64,000 nucleotides of DNA, taken from assembly GCF_000317145.1 (NCBI RefSeq), contig NC_019697.1:4848886-4912885 (forward strand), in the 5' to 3' direction. The DNA comes from Chamaesiphon minutus PCC 6605. GTDB lineage: Bacteria; Cyanobacteriota; Cyanobacteriia; Cyanobacteriales; Chamaesiphonaceae. The notes beneath the pieces are model-generated. The model was not told the origin of the DNA. It saw only the letters and a list, made by a program, of their open reading frames with translations, and did not search any database. Position 1 is the first letter of the stretch, and each line of letters starts with the position of its first letter. Shown piece after piece: positions 54,204 through 63,714 of the stretch. The translations under genes were made by a program, and so were the position numbers.

Positions 54204-55340
54204 ATGGCTAAATTGTCACCAGATAAATCAGATGCAAACCCTTGGCTGACGGGGGAATATGTTATTTATTGGGGATTAATTTGGTCGATAGTGTCGTTAA
54301 TTTTGTATCTAAATTTTAGTGTTGTCGATCCGCAGAGCAGTCTTCCGTGGTGGTTTCATTTGAGTACCACTGCGTTAGAAGAAATCGGTTTGCTGGTGTC
54401 TGGATATTTGTGTTGGCGAAACTATCGGAGTAAATATATCGCTGGTGGTAGAGCGGTATGGTTGTTATTTGCGATCGCCATGTTGGCTTTTTTCGTGGGC
54501 AATCTGTGGTTTTACCTGTGGGAAGTGTTGTGGGGATTAGCTCCAGCCGCTTCCGCTGGGAATATATTTTACATATTGTTTTATTTAATTTTGATTGCAG
54601 GGATGCGCTTGGCAATTCTCGATCGCGATGTGCAGTTGGCTCGTCAACAATGGGTAGCAGTCATTGGGGTGATGAGTATCGGACTGACGATGGGCTGCTG
54701 GTTGACTACACTCTCGGCAAAAGCAGTCACAGCACCACCGTCGTTGGAAATCTCGCTAGAGCGATCGATCGTGCGCAGCGGTACGCTCGTCGCCAGCCGC
54801 GCGCCGCAAATTCCCGATTCCCCACAGGATCGAGTCATTCCAGCGAGATTTCCCAATGATGGCATCGGCTCTTTCCAGTCGGGGAAACCGACCATGGAAA
54901 AGAGACAAAACAGCGAGTCAAGACAGAAGCTGAGCCAACGAGTTCTCACTCAAAGTCAGCAAATCGACCCCTCCACGCAGGCACCTGACTGGGTGCTGGC
55001 GATCGATCGAGCTATGCATCCGCTGGTAGATACTTTTAATTTATTCTACGTGCTGTGCGATTTAGTCTTGCTGACTTTTGCTGTAATTCTGTTATTAGGA
55101 TTTTGGGGCGGTCAATTGGGATTACCATGGCGGACGACCGCACAGGCTGTATTATGTTTTTATATTGCTGACACCTGGTTCGCTTACGCCAATAATCGGG
55201 TGCAAGGATACGAAAGTGGCTTTATTATGGAAGTGTTCTGGATTTTTGGCATCGTGCAGTTTGGCATTGCCGCTGCGCTAGAATTTGATAACTCCATTCG
55301 TGCTCGCCGTCTAGCTCGCCGACGAACTGCTATTAAGTAA
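54204..55340 (+). CDS. multi-pass membrane protein of unknown function
   Basis: From ATG 54204 the protein has 378 residues and about eight hydrophobic segments: VIYWGLIWSIVSLILYL, LLVSGYLCW, LFAIAMLAFFVGNLWFYLW, NIFYILFYLILIAGMR, WVAVIGVMSIGLTMG, and after a soluble loop of about 90 residues YVLCDLVLLTFAVILLLGFWG and further spans. The loop (about 190-280) is Arg and Ser rich. No family is recognised. An in-frame upstream frame from 54099 passes through the AAAATCA array and is unlikely. The stop is 2 bp before the next ATG, so the pair is co-translated. Confidence 0.75.
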   Translation: MAKLSPDKSDANPWLTGEYVIYWGLIWSIVSLILYLNFSVVDPQSSLPWWFHLSTTALEEIGLLVSGYLCWRNYRSKYIAGGRAVWLLFAIAMLAFFVGNLWFYLWEVLWGLAPAASAGNIFYILFYLILIAGMRLAILDRDVQLARQQWVAVIGVMSIGLTMGCWLTTLSAKAVTAPPSLEISLERSIVRSGTLVASRAPQIPDSPQDRVIPARFPNDGIGSFQSGKPTMEKRQNSESRQKLSQRVLTQSQQIDPSTQAPDWVLAIDRAMHPLVDTFNLFYVLCDLVLLTFAVILLLGFWGGQLGLPWRTTAQAVLCFYIADTWFAYANNRVQGYESGFIMEVFWIFGIVQFGIAAALEFDNSIRARRLARRRTAIK

Positions 55341-55342
55341 AC

Positions 55343-56578
55343 ATGAGTTCTAAAAAAATTACCGATGCAGATAAGTTGGAGATTGTAGATCTCTATCGTC
55401 AGTCTGGAGAAACGACCGCATCTCTAGCCAGTCGTTATGGAGTCAGCAACTCAACTATCAGTCGCCTGCTCAAAAATAGCATTCCTGAAGCTGAATATGA
55501 GGTCTTGATCCAGCAAAAGCGGGGATCTAAAGCCAATAGCGATGAGGAGAGCGCGAGTTCTGACATGCCGACAACCGCTGTGCCACAGCTACCACTAACA
55601 CTAGCAATCGAGAGCCAACCAGAGCCAGAAGAGGTATTTGCGCCTGAAATCGATCGAACTGAGCCTGTTATAGATACCATCAAGACTGACGATCGCGACT
55701 TGGCAGAACCGCCAGCTATTTCCAGCGAATCAGAGCGCGAGCCGATCTCAACACCTGCGAGTATGAGCGCAGAAGAGCGTGCGGCGAATCAACGTCGCGT
55801 GCGGCGGCGTCCTTCGGCACCAGTGACGATTGCTAGTGAGGAACCGATTGCTACCGCGAGTCAGTCGGCAACGATTGCCAATATCGACGTCCCTCCCAAT
55901 ATTGCGGATTTGGTAGCGGCTGAAGTAGCTACCAGTGACGATCGCGATCCAATCGCACCCGTTCCAACAAAAACGATCGTCCCCCCACCTACTTCCCGCA
56001 CGCCAGTATTGCGTGACATTCTTGCCGACTCAAAAGATCGATACTCTCCGCCACCAGCAACCATAGCGGTTGCGGAAACTGCTAGCGATGATAATGAAGA
56101 AGATGGCGAGGAAGAAGATGTTAATGCTTTAGCCGCCATGTTTGGTGAAGAAATTGCCGATGGCGAGGATGACGATGATGATGATGATGACGATAGCGAA
56201 GAGTCTACTTCAAGTACTTATCAACAACTCGATCGCAATCGATTTTTAACCGAAGATCGCTTACACGTCCAAGTGACGCCGCTATCCCAAGCGACGCTAC
56301 CGCGTATTTGCTATATCGTCATCGATAAGTTTGCCGAACCAATCGTCCGTCCCCTCAAGGATTTCGCCGATCTGGGTCAAATTTCTGGCGACGAAACTCA
56401 ACAACGCACTTTACCCGTTTTTGACAATCATCGCGTTGCTAAAAGATTCTCCAATCAACGCACTCAGCGAGTAATTAAGGTACCAGATAGTCGAGTTTTT
56501 CAGAAAACGACTTCACACCTACGCGCTAAAGGCATCGTTTGTTTGTTGGTGGATGGGAATATTTATTCACTAAATTAG
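55343..56578 (+). CDS. helix-turn-helix protein with acidic linker and conserved C-terminus
   Basis: The 411-residue protein begins with a transposase-like HTH (ADKLEIVDLYRQSGETTASL, then RYGVSNSTISRLLKN). It has a long disordered acidic and Pro-rich linker with a run of nine Asp near residue 280 and Glu repeats. The C-terminal domain is conserved-looking: STYQQLDRNRFLTEDRLHVQV, LPRICYIVIDKFAEPIVRPL, KGIVCLLVDGNIYSL. It lacks a DDE nuclease, so it is not a transposase but probably a DNA-binding regulator. It begins 2 bp after the membrane-protein gene. Confidence 0.75.
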   Translation: MSSKKITDADKLEIVDLYRQSGETTASLASRYGVSNSTISRLLKNSIPEAEYEVLIQQKRGSKANSDEESASSDMPTTAVPQLPLTLAIESQPEPEEVFAPEIDRTEPVIDTIKTDDRDLAEPPAISSESEREPISTPASMSAEERAANQRRVRRRPSAPVTIASEEPIATASQSATIANIDVPPNIADLVAAEVATSDDRDPIAPVPTKTIVPPPTSRTPVLRDILADSKDRYSPPPATIAVAETASDDNEEDGEEEDVNALAAMFGEEIADGEDDDDDDDDDSEESTSSTYQQLDRNRFLTEDRLHVQVTPLSQATLPRICYIVIDKFAEPIVRPLKDFADLGQISGDETQQRTLPVFDNHRVAKRFSNQRTQRVIKVPDSRVFQKTTSHLRAKGIVCLLVDGNIYSLN

Positions 56579-56736
56579 GTGTTAGGTTTTAGGCTTTGGA
56601 ACTGCGTTGTTAAATTTCTCGCCCCAAGTTGCATACTTTCTATGTTCTGCACCCTATACCCTATCCTCTTTTACCTAACGTCAACACCTAAGACCGATCG
56701 TCTTCTCCCTAACACCTAAAGCCTAAAGCCTAACAC
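56579..56736. repeat. inverted heptamer clusters between convergent genes
   Basis: GTTAGGTTTTAGGCTTT at about 56579-56598 is matched on the other side by CCTAACACCTAAAGCCTAAAG units at about 56708-56736. The same unit family is seen at 3364, 32648 and 44882. A CGATCGTC-type short palindrome lies between. Confidence 0.75.
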
Positions 56737-57783
56737 CTAATTCAAAGGTGGAATCTTCGTCAAGCCAACGACAAGATTGGGATTGTCTTGCTTGAGTTGG
56801 GCTTCAAATCCGTAACAACCATCGCTACTAGTTCTAGCCAGTGCAGTTTTGGCTTGACAGCGTTCCGAGAGGATTTGGGCAATCGTGGAGAGCAGCAATC
56901 GATTGCGTTTTTGGTAGGCTACTTCAAAGAGCTTAATCGACTCGCGCAGATCGGTATCATTTTTCTGTTCGCGTCCGCGAATGGCGAGCAGTTGTGCCTT
57001 GTAGTAGGTCATTTCGGGATTTTGGGGAGCGAGTCTGAGTGCGGCATTAATGGCGACACTGGCTTTATCGTACTGTTTTAAGTCCCGATGGCCGATGTAC
57101 ATACCACGTAAGGCGAGATACCTAGGCTCGGCATTTTGCAATTGTTCGATCGCCTGGTTGGTATCGGAGAATGGGACGTTGACAGCTAGTAACAGATCCA
57201 TATAACCCTTAATCAGGTTGAGTTCGGAATTATTTGGTTCGAGCTTTTTGGCTTTATCGATAAATTCAAATACCTTCTGAAGCTTGCTTAAGGCACCCAA
57301 TGCACCGCCATTATCTTTTTTCATTTCGTAGGCAGCCAGAATTGCCAAACCCACACCCTGATACAAGTTGCCGCGCATTGCATTAGTTTTGGTCAATTTT
57401 TCGGCAGCTTTGACAGTTTTCTCGCCATAGTCCTTGACACGTTCGTAATCTCCCGCGCTAAATGGATAAAGCGTACTCATCGCATAAGTCAGTGGCTCGT
57501 TAGGTTCAGTTTTCAGCGCGGCATCGAGATATTCCTTGGCTTTAATATAATCGCCGTCCCTAAACATAGCTTCTTTGGCTCTCTCGACATTAGAACCCTG
57601 TTTTGTCCTAGTCCTAGGGGCGGGAAAGACCATATTACTATTTGGCTTTGCTGGTTTGGTGGCAGCTATGGCTGGGGCGATATTTAAATTTAAGTGGTTA
57701 ATGGATGAGAGGATTGCCGATTGCGCGAGTACCGCACCTGTGACGAGCGCAAGCGTAGCCTGTAGCGAAAACTTGAATTTCAT
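56737..57783 (-). CDS. exported TPR-repeat protein (Sll0314/Alr1548 type)
   Basis: The 348-residue protein has a signal-like N-terminus (ATLALVTGAVLAQSAI, IAPAIAATKP) and then TPR helices from about residue 65: AMFRDGDYIKAKEYLDAALKTEPNEP, AGDYERVKDYGEKTVKAAEKL and YDKASVAINAALRLAPQNPEMTYYKAQLLAIRG. The overall pattern fits the cyanobacterial Sll0314/Alr1548 TPR family, whose function is not known. It should act outside the cytoplasmic membrane as a scaffold. Confidence 0.75.
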   Translation of the reverse strand: MKFKFSLQATLALVTGAVLAQSAILSSINHLNLNIAPAIAATKPAKPNSNMVFPAPRTRTKQGSNVERAKEAMFRDGDYIKAKEYLDAALKTEPNEPLTYAMSTLYPFSAGDYERVKDYGEKTVKAAEKLTKTNAMRGNLYQGVGLAILAAYEMKKDNGGALGALSKLQKVFEFIDKAKKLEPNNSELNLIKGYMDLLLAVNVPFSDTNQAIEQLQNAEPRYLALRGMYIGHRDLKQYDKASVAINAALRLAPQNPEMTYYKAQLLAIRGREQKNDTDLRESIKLFEVAYQKRNRLLLSTIAQILSERCQAKTALARTSSDGCYGFEAQLKQDNPNLVVGLTKIPPLN

Positions 57784-57958
57784 GAATAGTAACTATTTGA
57801 TAAGACGGGGTGTGGGAAAAGTCTGTAGCTCTGCACTGGTGAATTTTGAACCCAGCCACCTCTACCAGCGATCGAAAAATTGCAATATACTATAGTGCCT
57901 GGACGCGATCGTCGGTCGGAAGTTCCTATGTATTAATATAGACTTCAAAGTAGCGGGT

Positions 57959-57984
57959 AGGCTTTAGGTTTTAGGTTTTAGGTA
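57959..57984. repeat. short TTTTAGG heptamer array
   Basis: Three to four GGCTTTAGG/TTTTAGG units lie between the divergent TPR and ABC ATPase genes. They are followed at 57997-58033 by CATCCACC-type 8-bp repeats. Confidence 0.8.
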
Positions 57985-58034
57985 CATTTCAAATTCACTC
58001 ATCTACTCATCCACCCATCCACCCATCCACACTC

Positions 58035-58694
58035 GTGCTAAAACTCAAACACCTCTCCTACCATCCACCTGCAACCGAGCGACCGATCCTCCAAGATCTT
58101 AACTTAGAACTTCAACCCCAGCAATTGGGATTGATTGTCGGTGCGAGCGGTTCGGGAAAAAGTACTTTGCTGGAAATTTTAGCAGGATTGGCGAGTGGCA
58201 CGAGTGGGGGGGTTTATTGGCGCGATCGGGTTTTAGATGCCGAACTGCGCCAACAATTAGGCGGACTGGTATTTCAGTTTCCCGAACGCCATTTTTGTAC
58301 TAACTCTATTGTCGAAGAATTGCGGTTGGGACATCCCGAACTGGGAGCCGAACGCGTCGAACAGGCGTTGCAATCGGTGGGTTTAGCCGAGCTGCCTTTG
58401 CAGCTCTCTCCTCATGCCCTCAGTGGCGGTCAACAGCGACGATTGGCTCTGGCAGTGCAACTAATCCGGCAGCCCCATTTACTGCTGTTAGACGAGCCTA
58501 CAGCGGGCTTAGATTGGTCGATGCGCCAGCAGTTAGTCAGTCTGCTCGCCAAGCTCAAACAAGAATGGACGCTACTGATCGTGACTCATGATGCGGGCGA
58601 TTTATTGGCAATTGCCGATAAATGTTGGCAGATAGAGCGCGGGAAATTAACTGAAGCCAATATCCGTGATGGTAAATTGACTGGAGTTAGTTAG
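58035..58694 (+). CDS. ABC transporter ATP-binding protein (ECF/CbiO-like)
   Basis: The 219-residue ABC ATPase begins at GTG 58035. It has Walker A LIVGASGSGKSTLLEIL, the Q-loop LGGLVFQFPERHFCTNSIVEEL, the signature ALSGGQQRRLALAVQLI, Walker B LLLLDEPTAGLDWSMR and switch His in LIVTHDAGDLL. The QFPExxF form of the Q-loop is typical of ECF transporter ATPases (EcfA/CbiO). No S- or T-component gene is adjacent, so its partners lie elsewhere. It is followed 91 bp later by rsmG. Confidence 0.88.
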   Translation: MLKLKHLSYHPPATERPILQDLNLELQPQQLGLIVGASGSGKSTLLEILAGLASGTSGGVYWRDRVLDAELRQQLGGLVFQFPERHFCTNSIVEELRLGHPELGAERVEQALQSVGLAELPLQLSPHALSGGQQRRLALAVQLIRQPHLLLLDEPTAGLDWSMRQQLVSLLAKLKQEWTLLIVTHDAGDLLAIADKCWQIERGKLTEANIRDGKLTGVS

Positions 58695-58785
58695 AATTGT
58701 CGATCGCGATGCAATCGGATCGAGCGATCGTTAATCTGTCGGTGTAATTTCAGCGATCTCTCGCAAATACTTTTCGAGTTTAGAT

Positions 58786-59538
58786 ATGAATACTTCCTCT
58801 AGTTCTACCACCGAACTACCGCAGCTAGCAAAAATCTGGCAGGAAACCATCGATTGGTGTCCTACTGAATCGCAGCAGTTACAATTACAATCGCTCTATA
58901 CTGCCGTAGTTGCTGCTAACCAACAGTTAAATCTGACGAGAATTACCGAACCAACAGAATTCTGGGAAAAACATTTATGGGATTCGATCGCAGGTGTCGG
59001 CGAACTAATTAAAAGTCCCTCAGCACTGAAAGTTATCGATATCGGTACTGGTGCAGGTTTTCCTGGCTTACCACTAGCGATCGCGAGAACGGAATGGGAT
59101 TTAACATTAGTTGATTCTACTGCCAAAAAGGTCGGATTTATCAGCTCTACTGCTCCCAAAATTGGCTTGACAAATGTGCATCCGGTTGTGAGCCGGATCG
59201 AAGACGTGGGACAAAACAAGCAACATCGCCATCAATACGATTTAGCTCTAATTCGGGCGGTAGCGGCAGTAAATGTTTGTGCGGAGTATGCTCTACCTTT
59301 AGTCAAAATTGGCGGTACTGCCATCCTTTATCGGGGCAATTGGACGCAGGAAGAAGCCGATGGTCTAGAATTAGCTGTGGTTAAATTAGGCGGCGAGGTT
59401 AGCAAGATCGATCGATTTAATACGCCTCTGAGTAACAGCATCCGGCACTGCATTTATATACATAAAATTGCCGATACGCATCCATACTATCCTCGCAATG
59501 TCGGCATTCCTACCCAAAAACCACTAGGGTTATTATAG
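58786..59538 (+). CDS. rsmG: 16S rRNA (guanine(527)-N(7))-methyltransferase
   Basis: RsmG (GidB) methylates N7 of G527 in 16S rRNA using SAM. The 250-residue protein shows NQQLNLTRITEPTEFWEKHLWDSI, the SAM motif VIDIGTGAGFPGLPLAIARTEWDLTLVDST and KKVGFISSTAPKIGL. DLALIRAVAAVNVCAEYALPLVKIGGTAILYRG follows. The length matches the family, with a short C-terminal extension usual in cyanobacteria. It stands 91 bp after the ABC ATPase gene. Confidence 0.96.
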   Translation: MNTSSSSTTELPQLAKIWQETIDWCPTESQQLQLQSLYTAVVAANQQLNLTRITEPTEFWEKHLWDSIAGVGELIKSPSALKVIDIGTGAGFPGLPLAIARTEWDLTLVDSTAKKVGFISSTAPKIGLTNVHPVVSRIEDVGQNKQHRHQYDLALIRAVAAVNVCAEYALPLVKIGGTAILYRGNWTQEEADGLELAVVKLGGEVSKIDRFNTPLSNSIRHCIYIHKIADTHPYYPRNVGIPTQKPLGLL

Positions 59539-60036
59539 TGTAGAATCAAGGTTCTAATTCTCACTCGATCGATCGAGATTATCTTCGAGATCGATCGTCA
59601 GAATTCTATCATTTATTTGACCCATGTCTAGCGCGTTAGCAGATACTAAAAGTGGTGGAGTATCGACGATTGCAAACAAGAATTTTCAGCGTTAAAGCAT
59701 TCTCGATCGCGGTAGCTGTTAGCGGTTCACCGCGATCGTTTTTAAGTTGTAATTTCTGGATCGTCCTCTGTAATGACAGTGGTGAGTAAATCACTTCCAT
59801 AGCGATCTCAGACACAATATCGCTCGGTTACCGATCGCTCACTGCTACAGCGTGCAGCGAGGTATGGTAAAAGCAATAGAGTTAGTGCGCGCATGATACT
59901 TTTCCCTTCTTAATGCCGATCGTATTCACTGCGGTATACAATGTACTATTACACCAAATAAATTGGTATAATTGCGGGCAATGGTTTTGGTATTGTAAAA
60001 TTAGAATCTAGATCGATTTATCAACATTTATAACCA
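59539..60036. other. 498-bp intergenic region
   Basis: No gene is found. It starts with a GATCGATC-rich hairpin (about 59555-59605, arms around AATTC...GAATT) that may end the rsmG transcript. The rest shows no repeats or ORFs of note. Confidence 0.5.
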
Positions 60037-60621
60037 GTGTCTCTAGTTTCTGTCGATCGTCTAATAGTTGCCGCTCAAACTGGTAATTTAGTCAGTTTCC
60101 CTACCGATACCGTTCCGGCATTAGCCGTATTACCAGCACATGCCGAACTAATTTTTCAAGCTAAACAAAGAAGTCAAGATAAACCATTAATTTTGATGGC
60201 AGGTGAAATCACCGACTTGTGGAAATTCACCAACGGTACCCAGCCAGCACTAGAGATTTGGCAAGCAGTCGCCGATCGATATTTGCCTGGTGCCTTAACC
60301 TTGGTATTACCCGCATCCAATCTGATTCCGGCAGCCATGAACCCGCTCGGCAATCGGACGATTGGTGTGCGCGTGCCCGATTGCGAGATCGCACGCTCGA
60401 TCCTGCGCCAAACTGGAGCTTTGGCAACCACTAGTGCTAATTTATCGGGACAGCCAGCCTTACTCACAATGGCGGCAATTAGCGAGAATTTCCCTCAAGT
60501 AGCCGCGCTACTGGCTCCAGAGCTACCGAGCCTCGGACAACCTTCAACTGTCATCCAATGGCAGGATTCTGGCTGGAAATTACTCCGACAAGGCGCAGTA
60601 AATTTTGTCAATCTAGACTAA
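60037..60621 (+). CDS. tsaC: L-threonylcarbamoyladenylate synthase (Sua5/YrdC/TsaC type)
   Basis: TsaC makes threonylcarbamoyl-AMP from threonine, bicarbonate and ATP, the first step of t6A37 modification of tRNA, with TsaD finishing it. The 194-residue protein starts at a GTG and shows SFPTDTVPALAVLP, FQAKQRSQDKPLILM, LPGALTLVLPAS, GVRVPDCEIAR and ALATTSANLSGQPAL. It contains only the YrdC domain, without the extra Sua5 C-terminal domain. Length fits YrdC-type enzymes. Confidence 0.92.
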   Translation: MSLVSVDRLIVAAQTGNLVSFPTDTVPALAVLPAHAELIFQAKQRSQDKPLILMAGEITDLWKFTNGTQPALEIWQAVADRYLPGALTLVLPASNLIPAAMNPLGNRTIGVRVPDCEIARSILRQTGALATTSANLSGQPALLTMAAISENFPQVAALLAPELPSLGQPSTVIQWQDSGWKLLRQGAVNFVNLD

Positions 60622-60814
60622 TCGCCGATCGATATAGGGCTAATTTCCGACAAATTGCTGATTGTGGTATTTTGTGATACCGAGCTAGGATTAACTGCAT
60701 TAGACTTACATCCGTAGTCAATTGCTCGATGCCCGTAAATTCTCAGTTTCTTAGACGCGCGAAAATTAGCTACAATAGGATGCTGTGTCGTCACTCAACG
60801 AACGGTATTCAAGT

Positions 60815-60820
60815 AGGAGG
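60815..60820 (+). promoter_or_regulatory. consensus Shine-Dalgarno site of rpmB
   Basis: AGGAGG lies 6 nt before the ATG at 60827 and selects this start over an in-frame codon 14 positions upstream. Confidence 0.85.
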
Positions 60821-60826
60821 TTTTCT

Positions 60827-61063
60827 ATGTCTCGCGTATGTCAACTGACAGGTAAAAGAGCCAACAATGGGATGGCAGTCTCTCACGCCCACAATCGCAA
60901 CAAGAAACTGCAACAAGTTAATTTGCAGTGGAAACGCGTTTGGTGGCCTGAAGGTAACCGCTTCGTGCGGTTGAAACTGTCTACAAAAGCAATCAAAACT
61001 TTAGAACTCAAAGGTTTGGCAGCAATGGCGAAGGATGCAGGTCTTAACCTGAACAAATTCTAG
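60827..61063 (+). CDS. rpmB: 50S ribosomal protein L28
   Basis: The 78-residue protein from ATG 60827 reads [20 protein letters not shown], followed by [39 protein letters not shown] and ending LNLNKF. This is full-length bacterial L28. The start is set by a strong AGGAGG. Confidence 0.98.
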   Translation: MSRVCQLTGKRANNGMAVSHAHNRNKKLQQVNLQWKRVWWPEGNRFVRLKLSTKAIKTLELKGLAAMAKDAGLNLNKF

Positions 61064-61067
61064 CTCT

Positions 61068-61089
61068 AGATCCCCCGCTGGGGGTATCT
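61068..61089 (+). terminator. possible weak terminator after rpmB
   Basis: AGATCCCCC-GCT-GGGGGTATCT forms a stem of about 9 pairs with one bulge just after the rpmB stop. No T-run follows, so read-through into the pilin-like genes is possible. Confidence 0.45.
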
Positions 61090-61102
61090 GGTTGTCAATT
61101 TC

Positions 61103-61717
61103 ATGCCTACGATCCAGCCCCAGCGATTTCAATTTTTTGCCGATTTCTCATTTAAGTGGCGACTTGCCATGTGGCGGATCGGCAACGGTAATACTCCTCA
61201 GACTGCTGAAGGCGGCTTTACGCTCTCGGAAGTCATCGTGGCAATTTTGCTTACAACCACTTTTGTGGCGGTGGCATTGCAAGGCATGGTCGTTGCCATG
61301 TTGCTCAAATCCAGATCCTTGCAGTTAGCCGAAGCTAATCGCTGGATTCAGGCAGATTTGGAGCAAATGCGATCGCAACTCACGCTAACTCAGATTCCTC
61401 TGTCTTTACATCAATCTCGATGTCATCCAGCCACAATCGATAGTGGATTTGCCGATTTAGTCAGAGATAATTTAGCTGGGGACAATATTACTGGTGCAGC
61501 AGATTATCAGCTCCCACCTCTACTTGCTAACAGTCAAACGGGCAAAACGTTTCAAATCGCTCGTAAATTAAGAATTCCATCGAGTCCAGAAAATAGCAAA
61601 GCCAAGCTGCTGGGCATTCAATATACGGTTACTCCGACGAGTGGAGCCAGCCTAGAGCGTTCGATTTTGCACTTTTATACTGAGGTCATTCCTGATGCGG
61701 CATTCCAATGTCAGTAA
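61103..61717 (+). CDS. type IV pilin-like / pseudopilin protein
   Basis: The 204-residue protein has a long leader, then a prepilin cleavage site and hydrophobic helix at about residue 36: EGGFTLSEVIVAILLTTTFVAVALQGMVVA. This fits the G/FTLxE pseudopilin motif. The region after the helix is a loosely conserved globular part (WIQADLEQMRSQ). It resembles HpsB-like and GspI-like minor pilins. It is the first of at least four pilin-type genes in a row. Confidence 0.8.
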   Translation: MPTIQPQRFQFFADFSFKWRLAMWRIGNGNTPQTAEGGFTLSEVIVAILLTTTFVAVALQGMVVAMLLKSRSLQLAEANRWIQADLEQMRSQLTLTQIPLSLHQSRCHPATIDSGFADLVRDNLAGDNITGAADYQLPPLLANSQTGKTFQIARKLRIPSSPENSKAKLLGIQYTVTPTSGASLERSILHFYTEVIPDAAFQCQ

Positions 61718-62183
61718 GGATCTCGGTTTTACATTAACCGAATCATTAATTGTCTTAGCGATCGCGGGAATCTTAATTGCCATGGCGACTCCCAGCACAA
61801 TTGCTGCAATCGATCGAGCCAGGTTAGCTCAAGCCACAGATTTAGTTACAGCTAGTCTCCAACAAGCCCAACGCGAAGCCATCCGTCGCAATCGCAGTTG
61901 CACTCTGACTCTAGATAAAGCCAATCGTAAAATTGTCGGTCAAGAAGGCTGTATCTTAACTGGCGATCGCATTCTACCAGAACCGATCGAGCTGGACTAT
62001 ACAGGGGTATCCGACAGTATCAAGTATGGCATTCGCGGCAATACAACTACTAATAAAACAATAATTTTAGAAGTCAGAAACTCTCCTTATATTCGCTGTC
62101 TAACTGTCTCTGCTCCACTCGGCATCATCCGTGTGGGCACTTACGATCGCGCTGCTAGTGCCTGTCGTAAATTTACGGGTTGA
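61695..62183 (+). CDS. GspH/FimT-like pseudopilin
   Basis: The 162-residue protein overlaps the previous gene by 23 bp. The prepilin motif is near residue 11 (LGFTLTESLIVLAIAGILIAMATPS), followed by LVTASLQQAQREAIRRNRSCTLTLD, a hallmark of FimT/GspH pseudopilins. A C-terminal pair of cysteines (CLTVS... ACRKF) may form a disulfide. A minor pilin role in type IV pili or polysaccharide secretion is likely. Confidence 0.82.
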   Translation: MRHSNVSKDLGFTLTESLIVLAIAGILIAMATPSTIAAIDRARLAQATDLVTASLQQAQREAIRRNRSCTLTLDKANRKIVGQEGCILTGDRILPEPIELDYTGVSDSIKYGIRGNTTTNKTIILEVRNSPYIRCLTVSAPLGIIRVGTYDRAASACRKFTG

Positions 62184-62284
62184 TAGTTAGAAGTTGGGAG
62201 TTGATAGTGGAATCACTAATGTAAAAGACAAGCTATCATATTTGCTCGAATAAATAGTAATAGGGCGTAACTTAGCTCGAGATA

Positions 62285-63664
62285 ATGGTGATGATAAAAT
62301 ATTATTTAAGAACATATTTAAGATGTTATTTAGCTTTGATCGAACCTTGTACTGACAGAATTAGTAAAGCTACACATCGATTAGATCGTCAATCTCTGAG
62401 TCAATCTGGATTTTCGGTGCCGCTAGCATTGGGGCTAGGATTAGTAATGATTATAGTTGCGGCTAGTATTATCGGGCGTTCTCAAAGCGATCGAGATATT
62501 ACTAGTTCTCAACGTGAAATAAACAGAGCATTAAGTGTTTCTGAAGCAGGTGCGCTCAGATTTCAATCATTTCTCGATCGACATAAGTTGCTTGCTACTA
62601 AAAATTTAGCTCAATGGGTAAATACGTTAGATACATTACCAACGTCACAAGCTGGTTGTCACTCGATCGATCTGCCTATTGCTAGATACCAAGCAGTATT
62701 ATTCAAAGATAGTACTTGGATCGAGCTAGATCCTAGCGATCGGAATAAAGGTAGATATCAAATTGTCGATTATCGCTATCAAAATGGTGTAGGTAAGTTA
62801 ACAATTGCAGGTAGGATAGATGCTTATAATACCACTGAAAATACTGCTAATAGTACCCTCAAGATCGATATCCCGATCGGTAGTGAATCGGCAAAAATTG
62901 CGCCGCCAGCACTCTGGGCAAATACGTTCAATCTAAATGCAAACCAAAAAGTTACCGGACAAATTCGCGGCGTAAGTTGCCCGCTATTACCGATGATGGA
63001 TTCGGATGGTATTGCAGGTATAGATATGAGTAATATCGCACTCATTAGCGGCATTCCCAGCGGTCAAATTATTGCCGATCCATTCGTCAGTATTCCCGCC
63101 CCCAAGATTGCACCTACTATCGCAACTTCAATCCCTGCAATTACGACTTCGATCGAGTTACCGCGCCCTACTTCTGCCGATACACCAGATGCCAAAGGTG
63201 AATATCATTACTTAGTAGATACAGATGTTCCTGGTGGAAACTCAATTAAATTACAAGATAGCGATCTCATCAAAATTACTATTCCCGCAACTCAAAAAAT
63301 TAACCTTTATCTCAAAGGTAATATCGATTTAGCAGGTAGTCAAACTATCGGTGTGAATTCCGCAAACCCTAACTTACGTATCTATGGTAGCAATCAAACC
63401 GTCAAATTAACTATCAAAGATAATGCCTCAATTACGGCATTTATTCATGCACCTCTAGCCGATGCGAAAAGTATCAGTTCTACTACTCCTAATCCCAGTC
63501 AAAATATTACTGGTGCTGTCTGGGTAAATAGTTGGGATTCATCTGCTAGTTCGAGTCCGATTCCGATCGTTCAAATGGGTAATTGGTCGGACTTTGGCAT
63601 TGCTAAAATCGAGCAACCATCGCAACTCAGCCCGATTAGTTACTGGCAAAGAATAGAAAACTAG
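62285..63664 (+). CDS. PilX/HpsA-like pilin-associated protein
   Basis: The 459-residue protein has a cytoplasmic N-terminus of about 45 residues, then a hydrophobic helix (SGFSVPLALGLGLVMIIVAASIIG), and a long beta-rich Ser, Thr and Ile rich exterior. The FSVPLALGLGL helix resembles PilX or HpsA-type prepilin helices without the classical FTLxE. Position among pseudopilin genes supports a role as a large minor pilin-like tip or secretion protein. HpsA assignment is only a suggestion. Confidence 0.65.
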   Translation: MVMIKYYLRTYLRCYLALIEPCTDRISKATHRLDRQSLSQSGFSVPLALGLGLVMIIVAASIIGRSQSDRDITSSQREINRALSVSEAGALRFQSFLDRHKLLATKNLAQWVNTLDTLPTSQAGCHSIDLPIARYQAVLFKDSTWIELDPSDRNKGRYQIVDYRYQNGVGKLTIAGRIDAYNTTENTANSTLKIDIPIGSESAKIAPPALWANTFNLNANQKVTGQIRGVSCPLLPMMDSDGIAGIDMSNIALISGIPSGQIIADPFVSIPAPKIAPTIATSIPAITTSIELPRPTSADTPDAKGEYHYLVDTDVPGGNSIKLQDSDLIKITIPATQKINLYLKGNIDLAGSQTIGVNSANPNLRIYGSNQTVKLTIKDNASITAFIHAPLADAKSISSTTPNPSQNITGAVWVNSWDSSASSSPIPIVQMGNWSDFGIAKIEQPSQLSPISYWQRIEN

Positions 63665-63714
63665 TCGATCGCTATCATTAGGTAAATAATATTTAATAAC
63701 ATTCAGAAAACCAG

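Noticed and set aside
55343-56578. Transposase gene, because of its N-terminal HTH
   Set aside because: There is no DDE or other nuclease core, no terminal inverted repeats, and the gene is tightly coupled to a membrane-protein gene.
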